Part shown: positions 1 to 6,647 of the stretch, piece after piece | Position numbering within the stretch: position 1 is the stretch's first letter | Layout: each line of letters starts with the position of its first letter | Source: Candidatus Aminicenantota bacterium | Lineage (GTDB): Bacteria; Acidobacteriota; Aminicenantia; Aminicenantales; Aminicenantaceae | Length of the DNA: 13,815 bases | Direction: 5' to 3' | Assembly: GCA_030620655.1 (NCBI GenBank) | Contig: JAUXEH010000039.1 | Location: forward strand, 1-13,815 | The notes under the pieces: generated by a model | What the model was told of the DNA's origin: nothing | What the model saw: the letters and a program-made list of their open reading frames with translations, nothing else | Databases searched by the model: none | Translations under genes and position numbers: made by a program

Positions 1-59
1 CACAGACTCCTTGCCATTGTCAAAATCAGAGCTGATCTCAAGCACGAATGAGGCGGGAA

Positions 60-1379
60 TCAGCCTTCGTGCCAGCGGTCGGCGACCAGGGAATCGATGA
101 TCTGACGGCCGCGGTGCCCGAAGATGGGATGCTCGTCCAGTGAGAGCCGGTCGGCGAGATGCATGGCGATCTCGGCGCTGGGGGTCGATGTGGAGCAGCT
201 CTTATGGAGCACCATGAGGGTGGTCTGATAGACGGAGTGCTCCCAGTCACGGGTCAGATGCCTCTCGAACAGAGGGTCGTCCTTGACATACCCGTACTGC
301 TCGTTGGCGGCATTGACGATCCCCATGCGGTTGGTGAGAAAATCCGGCACATAGCAGATGTTTCTGTCGAAGAGCAGCCGGTCGTCCCGCTGGGTATCCT
401 CCAGCTGGTTGTTGGCCGCGCCGCAGACGATCCTGGCCTTGATCTTGGGGATGGTGCTGGGATTGAGGGCAGCGCCCGTGGCATTGGGGGACAGGATGTC
501 GCACGCCTCTGCAAAGATCGACAGGTCTCCGCGCTCCGCGACACGGGCTTCCAGGGGGCGTCCCGGGTTCTGCGCCACAACCCTGTCTACGACCTCGGGG
601 TCAAGGTCGCAGGCTATGATCTTCTGCACGTCTTTTTCGAACAGGAACCCGATGAGGGGCCCGCCCACATTTCCCATTCCCTGGACGGCGACGGTCTTCC
701 CGGTCAAGTCTCCCAAGTCCAGGAAATCCAGGGCCGCCTCCATCCCGCATACCACACCCCTGGCCGTGGGAACCGAGGGATTCCCGCTGCCGCCGAAATC
801 CCCGGGAATGCAGGTGGTGAAGCGTGTGTGCGAGAAGACGTCGGCCATGTCCTTGACGCTGGTGCCCACATCCTCGGCCGTCACGTAGCATCCCCGGAGC
901 GTGCTGATGAAGCAGCCGTATTCGCGGTAGAGATAGGTCCGGGTTTCGAGATCGCCGGGATCGATTCCCGGATTCCGGGCCATGACGCCCTTGCCGCCGC
1001 CCCACCACAGCCCGGCCAGGGCATTCTTGCGTGTCATCCCCTTGGCCAGCCGGAGGCCGTCACGCAGGTACTCCTCGACCGTGTCATACTGCCAGTACCG
1101 GACCCCGCCGGCCGCCTGCCCGCGACGCGTGCGGTGCACAAAGGCGCCCTGCAGGGTATCGTGCTCCGGAGTGATCTGGAAGAACAGGCCCTCGTGCTGC
1201 ATGAAATCCCGTGTGTCCGCCTCCAGAAAATCCGCCAGGGGCCGGAGCTGCGGGTGTGAGCTTATGACGCCGCCGCTTTCGTCGTCGAAAACCAGATAAA
1301 AACGGCGGATGCTTTCCGCCCGGCAAAACGCCGCAAATTCCTGGGGGGGCAGTGATGTCAGGCCGGCATCGGCTGGCAT
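60..1379 (-). CDS. Glu/Leu/Phe/Val dehydrogenase family protein (amino-acid dehydrogenase)
   Basis: Predicted NAD(P)-dependent oxidative deaminase of an amino acid, most like the leucine/phenylalanine/valine dehydrogenase branch; cytoplasmic, 439 aa. Seen: GMTRKNALAG followed by GGGK gives the two family lysines (K118 substrate-binding, K130 catalytic), TAEDVGT supplies the catalytic aspartate (D170), and VAVQGMGNVGG (231-240) is the Rossmann GxGxxG. CDLD (257-260) ends the second strand, and acidic residues there usually favour NAD. The C-terminal NAANEQYGY region is also typical. It is longer than the usual ~360 aa, mainly through about 50 extra N-terminal residues plus some C-terminal ones. 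The ATG at 1379 is supported by a very strong Shine-Dalgarno, AAGGAGGAGG at 1383-1392. The stop is TGA (60-62). A MITE-like element ends 15 nt upstream of the start, so any promoter must lie in or beyond it. Substrate (Leu, Val, Phe, Glu) cannot be decided from sequence alone. Confidence 0.9.
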   Translation of the reverse strand: MPADAGLTSLPPQEFAAFCRAESIRRFYLVFDDESGGVISSHPQLRPLADFLEADTRDFMQHEGLFFQITPEHDTLQGAFVHRTRRGQAAGGVRYWQYDTVEEYLRDGLRLAKGMTRKNALAGLWWGGGKGVMARNPGIDPGDLETRTYLYREYGCFISTLRGCYVTAEDVGTSVKDMADVFSHTRFTTCIPGDFGGSGNPSVPTARGVVCGMEAALDFLDLGDLTGKTVAVQGMGNVGGPLIGFLFEKDVQKIIACDLDPEVVDRVVAQNPGRPLEARVAERGDLSIFAEACDILSPNATGAALNPSTIPKIKARIVCGAANNQLEDTQRDDRLLFDRNICYVPDFLTNRMGIVNAANEQYGYVKDDPLFERHLTRDWEHSVYQTTLMVLHKSCSTSTPSAEIAMHLADRLSLDEHPIFGHRGRQIIDSLVADRWHEG

Positions 1380-1382
1380 GGT

Positions 1383-1392
1383 CCTCCTCCTT
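1383..1392 (-). promoter_or_regulatory. Strong Shine-Dalgarno of the amino-acid dehydrogenase gene
   Basis: On the minus strand this reads AAGGAGGAGG, 3 nt before the ATG; its first GGAGG is at the usual spacing. Its two leading A bases belong to the TTAA (1391-1394) flanking the MITE-like element, so the element boundary abuts the ribosome-binding site. It fixes the start codon choice. Confidence 0.75.
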
Positions 1393-1394
1393 AA

Positions 1395-1481
1395 CCTTAA
1401 TTATTCATAAAAGCTGCCGACAACTCTAACCAAAAAACACTCACGATTAATAATGTCGGCATCTTTTATGAATAATCCAGG
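1395..1481. mobile_element. 87-bp MITE-like element (IS1380-type ends)
   Basis: Two 28-bp terminal inverted repeats with 3 mismatches (1395-1422 and 1454-1481) flank a 31-bp AT-rich centre. Read inward from the right end on the minus strand the repeat begins CCTGGATTATTCATAAAAG and continues to TGCCGACA; the left end differs at three positions. The left flank is TTAA (1391-1394). On the right TTAA lies at 1483-1486 with one intervening T, so the 4-bp target duplication is imperfect. The ends resemble those of the 250-bp element at 3896-4145. There is no coding capacity, so it would be mobilised in trans. Assignment to the IS1380 family rests only on the CC-initial ends and 4-bp duplications. 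As RNA it would fold into a long hairpin in the leader of the dehydrogenase gene. Confidence 0.65.
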
Positions 1482-1615
1482 TTTAATCTCTATCATAATC
1501 AAAATGTCTCCCAAACCTCAAGCCATGCCTTCAAACTCTGCGGGGACTTCCGGTGCGACAGGAACAGCGTCATTCAGGGGCAAGGGATTATTTCCGGCAG
1601 CCCGGAACACATAGG

Positions 1616-1643
1616 TTGCAATTTATCGGTTTTTAGATATACT
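1616..1643 (+). promoter_or_regulatory. Predicted sigma70-type promoter of the M3 peptidase gene
   Basis: A TTGCAA -35 box (1616-1621) and a TATACT -10 box (1638-1643) are separated by 16 nt, giving a start near 1650 and a leader of about 50 nt before the ATG at 1700. The rest of the gap upstream (1482-1615) holds no recognisable gene or repeat; a 36-codon ORF there lacks a Shine-Dalgarno. Confidence 0.5.
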
Positions 1644-1699
1644 TTTTTTACCGCCATGCGGAAAAATCCAATATCAACACCATTCAAGAGGAAAAGACT

Positions 1700-3826
1700 A
1701 TGAGAAACGCCTGTGTTATCTTCGTATTATGTCTGGGAGTGCTGGCCATGACCACGTCATGCACCAGGACCAGCGAAAAAGAGGAGGCCGCCGTGGACAA
1801 TCCGCTGCTTGCCGAGTTCGACACGCCCTTCGGGGTACCGCCCTTCGAACAGATCAAGGACGAGCACTACCGCCCGGCCTTCCAGGAGGCCATGGCGCGG
1901 CACAATCAGGAGATCGACGCGATCGCGAACAATCCTGAGGGGCCCACCTTCGAAAACACGGTGGCGGCCCTGGCAGAGAGCGGCCTGCTGCTGGAGCAGG
2001 TTTCCAACCTGTTCGACAACATGAGCGGAGCCCACATCACCGATGAGATGAAGCTCATCGAGGAGGAGTTGGCCCCCGTCCGCACCAAACACGGACTGGA
2101 TATCAACCTTAATCCCGGGCTCTTTCAGAGGGTTAAGGACGTGTATGAACAGAAGGACTCTTTGGACCTGACTCGTGAACAATCCATGCTGCTGGACAAG
2201 ACCTACAAGAACTTCGTGCGGGGCGGCGCTAACCTGAGCGAAGACAAGAAAGCCAGGTTCCGGGAGATCAACGAAGAGCTGTCCCTCCTGAGTGTCAAGT
2301 TCGGCCAGAACGTACTCAACGACACCAACGCCTTCGAGATGCTGCTCGACTCGGAGGACGACCTGGCCGGCCTGCCGCAGAGCCTCGTCACCGGCTATGC
2401 TGAAGCTGCCCAATCCAAGGGGCATGAGGGCAAATGGCGGATCACGCTGCACAAGCCCAGCTTTATCCCGTTTCTGATATATTCCGAACAACGCGACCTG
2501 CGCGAGAAAGTCTTCACGGCCTTTGCCAATGTCGGCAATAACGACAACGAGTTCGACAACAAGGCTATCGCCTCCAAAACGGCGGCCCTGCGCATGGAGC
2601 GGGCCAACCTATTGGGCTACAAGACCCACGCCGCCTTTATCCTGGAGGACAACATGGCCAAGGAGGCGGGCAATGTCTACGACCTCCTGATGCAGGTCTG
2701 GAAGCCGGCACTGGCCCGAGCTAAACAAGAGGTCAAAGACATGCAGGCCATGATCGCTACGGAAGGCGGTGATTTCAAGCTCCAGCCCTGGGACTGGTGG
2801 CACTACGCCGAGAAGGTCAAGATGGCCAAGTACGACTTGGACGACCAGGCCATCCGGCCCTACTTCAAGCTCGAGAATGTACGTGCAGGCATGTTCGACG
2901 TGGCCAACAAGCTCTTCGGCATCACTTTCACGGAGATCGCGGACATCCCCCGCTATCTCGATGAGGTCCAGGCCTTCGAGGTCAAGGAGGCGGACGGCAC
3001 CCACGTGGGCGTCCTGTACACGGACTATTACCCCCGGGAAAGCAAGCGGGGAGGCGCCTGGATGAACGCCTACCGGAAGCAGTACAAACAGAACGGCACG
3101 GATATCCGGCCGGTTATCGCCAACCACGGCAATTTCTCCAAGCCCACCGGCGGCCAGCCCGCGCTCATCAGCTATGACGAGGCCCTGACCATGTTCCACG
3201 AGTTCGGCCATGCCCTGCACGGGCTGCTCTCCGACTGTACCTACCGTCCGCTGTCCGGCACTTCGGTTCCGAGGGACTTTGTGGAGCTTCCGTCTCAGAT
3301 CATGGAACACTGGGCCTCCCATCCCGACGTGATCAAATCCTATGCCCTCCACTACGAGACCGGCGAACCCATTCCTGACGAGCTGCTCGAGAAGATCAAG
3401 AATGCCGGGCATTTTAACCAGGGATTCGCCACCGTGGAATACCTGGCCTCCTGCTTCCTGGACATGGACTGGCATGTGCTGAGTGAACCGAAAGAACACG
3501 AGACCGGGGCCTTCGAGAAGGCATCCATGGACAAGCTCGGTCTTATCACTGAGATCATCCCGCGCTGGAGAAGCACCTACTTCCAGCACATCTTCTCCGG
3601 CGCGTACTCCAGCGGCTACTACAGCTACATCTGGGCCGAGGTCCTGGACTCGGACGCCTTCGAGGCCTTCAAGGAGACCAGCCTCTTCGATCAAGAGACC
3701 GCCGCTTCCCTGCGGAAGAACATCCTGGCCGCGGGCGGGACCGACGATCCCATGGCCATGTACCTGCGCTTTCGCGGCGCCGAACCCAAGATCGACCCGC
3801 TGCTGAAAAAGCGCGGCCTGAAGTAA
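1700..3826 (+). CDS. dcp: M3 family peptidyl-dipeptidase (Dcp type), predicted lipoprotein
   Basis: Zinc metallopeptidase of family M3, Dcp subfamily, which removes C-terminal dipeptides from short peptides. Seen: HEFGH at residues 500-504 (zinc ligands H500 and H504, general base E501) and the third ligand E529 in PRDFVELPSQ, 25 residues after the second histidine exactly as in E. coli Dcp. The C-terminal FSGAYSSGYYSYIWAE block carries the substrate-binding tyrosines. At 708 aa it is slightly longer than E. coli Dcp because of an export signal: a basic start, the hydrophobic stretch VIFVLCLGVLAM and TTSC with Cys21, a plausible though non-canonical lipobox (Thr at -3). This suggests a periplasmic, membrane-anchored enzyme, whereas E. 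coli Dcp is cytoplasmic. The ATG is preceded by AAGAGGAAAAG. Tandem stops TAA-TGA end it, 13 nt before a REP-like palindrome. Confidence 0.93.
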   Translation: MRNACVIFVLCLGVLAMTTSCTRTSEKEEAAVDNPLLAEFDTPFGVPPFEQIKDEHYRPAFQEAMARHNQEIDAIANNPEGPTFENTVAALAESGLLLEQVSNLFDNMSGAHITDEMKLIEEELAPVRTKHGLDINLNPGLFQRVKDVYEQKDSLDLTREQSMLLDKTYKNFVRGGANLSEDKKARFREINEELSLLSVKFGQNVLNDTNAFEMLLDSEDDLAGLPQSLVTGYAEAAQSKGHEGKWRITLHKPSFIPFLIYSEQRDLREKVFTAFANVGNNDNEFDNKAIASKTAALRMERANLLGYKTHAAFILEDNMAKEAGNVYDLLMQVWKPALARAKQEVKDMQAMIATEGGDFKLQPWDWWHYAEKVKMAKYDLDDQAIRPYFKLENVRAGMFDVANKLFGITFTEIADIPRYLDEVQAFEVKEADGTHVGVLYTDYYPRESKRGGAWMNAYRKQYKQNGTDIRPVIANHGNFSKPTGGQPALISYDEALTMFHEFGHALHGLLSDCTYRPLSGTSVPRDFVELPSQIMEHWASHPDVIKSYALHYETGEPIPDELLEKIKNAGHFNQGFATVEYLASCFLDMDWHVLSEPKEHETGAFEKASMDKLGLITEIIPRWRSTYFQHIFSGAYSSGYYSYIWAEVLDSDAFEAFKETSLFDQETAASLRKNILAAGGTDDPMAMYLRFRGAEPKIDPLLKKRGLK

Positions 3827-3839
3827 TGAAGGGGATGAC

Positions 3840-3885
3840 AAAGGGGACAGGTACATTTAGGCCTCTAAATGTACCTGTCCCCTTT
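3840..3885. repeat. REP-like palindrome, copy A (possible terminator)
   Basis: Perfect 21-bp inverted arms (3840-3860 and 3865-3885) around the loop GCCT; each arm contains GGGGACAGGTACATTTAG or its complement. It begins 13 nt after the stop of the M3 peptidase gene. A second copy with the same arms lies at 6579-6634. Such short, intergenic, repeated perfect palindromes resemble REP sequences mobilised by REP-associated tyrosine (Y1) transposases; none is encoded here. The hairpin could end transcription of the peptidase, but no clean T-run follows (CCTTTCTAAG). Confidence 0.75.
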
Positions 3886-3895
3886 CTAAGCTTAG

Positions 3896-4145
3896 CCTGG
3901 ATAATTCACGAGTCGAGTTTGCCGTAGATGTTAGGCGCGGCGGGTGAAGCTGTGGTCGTCCACCGCGAACCCGCCGCAACACCACAGATATGGTGAAATC
4001 GGCTCGCTCGGAGAGGAAAAAATGTCGATTATAATAGAATATAACCATGGGAGAACAAAGTTATGGCTCTCCGAAATACCTCATGTAAACCATTGATATT
4101 ACATGTATTACGTGAAATATCGACATTTTTTATGAATTGTTCAGG
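3896..4145. mobile_element. 250-bp MITE-like element with TTAG target duplication
   Basis: The element starts CCTGGATAATTCA at 3896 and ends TGAATTGTTCAGG at 4145; these are imperfect terminal inverted repeats. It is flanked by a perfect 4-bp direct repeat TTAG (3892-3895 and 4146-4149). The right end, read inward, matches the 87-bp element at 1395-1481 over roughly 30 bp (CCTG, ATTCATAAAA, ATG, CGA). Internally, AAAAAATGTCGAT occurs at 4017-4029 and inverted at 4119-4131, hinting at a composite or nested origin. GCGGCGGGT (3937-3945) can pair with ACCCGCCGC (3969-3977). No ORF of note is present, so this is a non-autonomous element or an internally deleted insertion sequence. IS1380 family assignment is inference from the CC-initial ends and 4-bp duplication. 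Confidence 0.7.
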
Positions 4146-4147
4146 TT

Positions 4148-4154
4148 AGGTGAT
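4148..4154 (+). promoter_or_regulatory. Shine-Dalgarno AGGTGAT deciding the start of the large lipoprotein
   Basis: AGGTGAT matches the distal part of the consensus AGGAGGTGAT and stands 4 nt before the ATG at 4159, favouring that ATG over the in-frame GTG at 4150, which would overlap this site. Its AG comes from the right-hand TTAG target duplication of the MITE-like element. Confidence 0.5.
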
Positions 4155-4158
4155 TCCG

Positions 4159-6573
4159 ATGAATCGATCCTCCTGCATCGTTTCGGCTCTCTGCCTGGGC
4201 CTAACCATCCTCTCTAGCTGTGCGCATGGTCCTCGGGATGAGGCACCGGTCTCCATAAGCGGCATCTACCCTCACCTGGCCGTGTCCAACTCGCAGAACG
4301 AATGCGGAATCGGGGCCATCGTCCCCTGGGCGGACCGTCTGTGGGCTGTGACTTACTCGCCGCACCGTCCTGAAGGGAGCGACGACAAGCTCTATTCGAT
4401 CGACACGGACCTGAACCTTTTCATTCATCCCGAAAGCGTGGGAGGCACCCCAGCCAACCGTTTGATCCACCGCGAATCCCGGCAGCTCATAATCGGCCCC
4501 TATTTCATCGACCAAAAAGGAACCGTACGGGTCATCCCGCCGGATCAGATGCTGGGCCGCCTCACCGCGACGGCCCGGCATCTGACAGACCCGGAAAACA
4601 AGGTCTATTTCTTTACCATGGAGGAAGGCCTGTACGAGGTGGATGTGACCAGCCTGGGGGTGAACACCCTGTTCCGGGACCGCTACCACGAGGGGACTCC
4701 CGACCTCATCCCCGGATACCACGGCAAGGGTGCCTACACCGGCCAGGGGAAGCTGGTGGTCTCCAACAACGGCGCCTCGGGCTGGCAGGAGCCCGGGATA
4801 CGAGCCTCGGGCAGTCTGGCAGAGTGGGACGGCAGCACATGGGCGATCGTGGAGGAGCACCAGTTCACGGAGGTGACCGGGCCAGGCGGATTGTACGGAA
4901 ACAGTGATGAAGATGAGCCGGTCTGGGCCACAGGCTGGGACGAGCGCTCGGTGGTGCTCAAGCTCCGGCATCATGGGAACTGGTCCACGTTCCGCCTGCC
5001 CAAGGCCAGTTTCACCTATGACGGGAAACACGGCTGGCACACTGAGTGGCCCCGCATCCGTGAGATCGGCGAAGGACGGGCCGTCATGACTATGCACGGC
5101 ATGTTCTGGGAATTCCCCCTGACCTTCCGGACGCTCGACACCTCGGGCCTCCGCCCGCTCTCGTCCTACCTCAAGATGGTCGTTGACTTCTGCCTCTGGG
5201 GAGACCGCCTGGTCCTGGCCTGCAACGACGCCTCGAAATTCGATAATGCGCTGGTCGGACGTGCGCAGTCCAACTTGTGGTTCCTGGATCCCGACGATCT
5301 GACGGAGCTGGGGCCTGCAAGCGGATTCGGAGGAGTATGGGAGAAGAATGACGTCAGCGCAGAGGAAGCCTCCGACCCTTTTCTCTTTGCCGGGTTCGCA
5401 CGGCGGGTCCTCCACCTGACGCACGAGGCCGACCGGCCCGTGATCTTCACCGTCGAGATCGACGAACGCGGCACAGGAGAATGGCGGAAATTCGGCAGCA
5501 TGTCCGTTCCTCCCCGAGGCTACACGTTTCAAGTCTTCCCCTCCGGCATTGAGGCCGCCTGGATCAGGATCAAGGCCGACGAGGACTGCCAAGGGGTGAC
5601 AGCCTATTTCCATTACACAGACGCGGATTACCGGACCGACGACAGCCGGGACCCGATCTTTGCAGGACTGCCGGCCGCCGGTCAGCGGATACCTTACACC
5701 TTTGGTGTCGTCCGCATATCGGATCAGGATGGGGGGCCGCTGGAGTTTGCCGCCGCGGAAGTGGACGCTGCGGGAATGCCCTCTCGTCTCGGATACTACA
5801 CGGTCGGCGAAGACCTGCAGATGCGCAAGGTCGAGGATCCCGAGGCCGCCCGCGCCTTGATCAGAGACGCCTCCATCACAGGCCCGGATTTCGAACTGGA
5901 CGACGCCTCCGTCATCCTCACGGATGACCAGGGACGCCGTCTCCGCCTGCCCAAGGGCGATCCCGCCTTTGACACGCCCCTGAACGGGGAATGGCCGCGC
6001 GGCATCCGGGAGGTGGTCACAGAGCGCAGCCTGCTCAACTGTCACGGCACGTTCTATGAGCTGCCGCGGGACATCTCCGGAGGCATCGCCGGGATCAAGC
6101 CGGTCTGCACCCATGATCGCCTGATCTACGACTTCTGCTCCTGGCGTGGGCTGCTCGTGATCTCGGGGATACGCCAGGATGCGCCGGCAGACGGACACAT
6201 AATCCGGAGCCGCGACGGGGCAACCGGCCTGTGGCTCGGAGCGGTCGACGACCTCTGGATGCTGGGGAAGCCGCGGGGGCGAGGTGGGCCCTGGCACCAG
6301 ACCGCTGTCCGCGCGGGAGAGCCATCGGACCCCTATCTCATGACCGGATATGACCGCAAGCGGGTCGAGCTATCACACGGGTCCCAAGAATCCGTAACGT
6401 TTGCGCTGGAGGTGGACATCACAGGACGCGGGCTCTGGAAGACCTATGATGAGATGACGGTCGAACCCCAGGAAGTCCGTGTGCATGAGTTCCCAGTGGG
6501 ATTTGCCGCTCACTGGGTGAGGCTGTCCACGGGCCAAGACTGCCGCGCCACGGCCCTCTTCATCTACGAATAA
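4159..6573 (+). CDS. Large lipoprotein with tandem ~209-residue duplication, unknown function
   Basis: Predicted envelope lipoprotein of 804 aa (807 from the GTG at 4150); I do not recognise the family. Seen, numbering from the ATG: signal peptide with lipobox ILSSC (Cys21), then an N-terminal part (about 25-275) of repeated short beta-type segments such as WADRLWAVTYS, KVYFFTMEEGLYEVDV and GKLVVSNNG, suggestive of a beta-propeller. A duplicated module follows at 278-486 and 596-804. Each copy has RLPK, EWPR-IRE, HG-F-E(L/F)P, an FC-W segment, SDP(F/Y)L..G(F/Y), F.(V/L)E(V/I)D..G.G.W, (V/E)F(P) and DC(Q/R)..(A)F.Y in the same order. The residues between the modules look like another partial repeat. 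No catalytic motif or metal-binding cluster was seen. A MITE lies just upstream and a palindrome just downstream. Possible roles are carbohydrate or surface binding, but this is a guess. Confidence 0.85.
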   Translation: MNRSSCIVSALCLGLTILSSCAHGPRDEAPVSISGIYPHLAVSNSQNECGIGAIVPWADRLWAVTYSPHRPEGSDDKLYSIDTDLNLFIHPESVGGTPANRLIHRESRQLIIGPYFIDQKGTVRVIPPDQMLGRLTATARHLTDPENKVYFFTMEEGLYEVDVTSLGVNTLFRDRYHEGTPDLIPGYHGKGAYTGQGKLVVSNNGASGWQEPGIRASGSLAEWDGSTWAIVEEHQFTEVTGPGGLYGNSDEDEPVWATGWDERSVVLKLRHHGNWSTFRLPKASFTYDGKHGWHTEWPRIREIGEGRAVMTMHGMFWEFPLTFRTLDTSGLRPLSSYLKMVVDFCLWGDRLVLACNDASKFDNALVGRAQSNLWFLDPDDLTELGPASGFGGVWEKNDVSAEEASDPFLFAGFARRVLHLTHEADRPVIFTVEIDERGTGEWRKFGSMSVPPRGYTFQVFPSGIEAAWIRIKADEDCQGVTAYFHYTDADYRTDDSRDPIFAGLPAAGQRIPYTFGVVRISDQDGGPLEFAAAEVDAAGMPSRLGYYTVGEDLQMRKVEDPEAARALIRDASITGPDFELDDASVILTDDQGRRLRLPKGDPAFDTPLNGEWPRGIREVVTERSLLNCHGTFYELPRDISGGIAGIKPVCTHDRLIYDFCSWRGLLVISGIRQDAPADGHIIRSRDGATGLWLGAVDDLWMLGKPRGRGGPWHQTAVRAGEPSDPYLMTGYDRKRVELSHGSQESVTFALEVDITGRGLWKTYDEMTVEPQEVRVHEFPVGFAAHWVRLSTGQDCRATALFIYE

Positions 6574-6578
6574 AGAGG

Positions 6579-6634
6579 CAAATAAAGGGGACAGGTACAT
6601 TTAGGACTCTAAATGTACCTGTCCCCTTTATTTG
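6579..6634. repeat. REP-like palindrome, copy B (likely bidirectional terminator)
   Basis: Perfect 26-bp arms (6579-6604 and 6609-6634) with the loop GACT. The inner 21 bp are identical to copy A at 3840-3885; the loops differ by one base (GACT against GCCT). It starts 5 nt after the TAA of the large lipoprotein gene and ends 13 nt before the stop of the convergent hydrolase gene. T-rich sequence follows on the plus strand (TTTATTTGTATTTG), so termination of the upstream gene is plausible; an A-rich flank on the other side would serve the minus-strand gene. Confidence 0.78.
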
Positions 6635-6647
6635 TATTTGTGCCTTT

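Noticed and set aside
1..59. Possible 5' start of another minus-strand gene after the dehydrogenase
   Set aside because: One minus frame is open with a protein-like sequence from a GTG at 45, but there is no ribosome site and only about 15 codons are visible, too little to call.
159..1259. 366-codon plus-strand frame opposite the dehydrogenase
   Set aside because: The minus-strand frame has every family catalytic residue and a strong ribosome site; the plus frame has neither.
1504..1614. 36-codon plus-strand ORF in the gap before the M3 gene
   Set aside because: No Shine-Dalgarno, low-complexity Ser/Ala/Gly composition, and it overlaps the approach to a predicted promoter.
2609..3856. 415-codon open frame antisense to the M3 peptidase
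   Set aside because: It lies opposite a protein with an intact zinc site and runs through the palindrome at 3840-3885; no domain was seen.
4030..4035. TATAAT inside the 250-bp element as a promoter for the lipoprotein
   Set aside because: No acceptable -35 box at 16-18 nt spacing, so an outward promoter remains possible but unsupported.
4201..6297. 698-codon open frame antisense to the large lipoprotein
   Set aside because: It mirrors the third-position GC bias of the plus-strand gene; it has no Shine-Dalgarno, signal or recognisable domain, and the plus frame shows a lipobox and an internal protein duplication.
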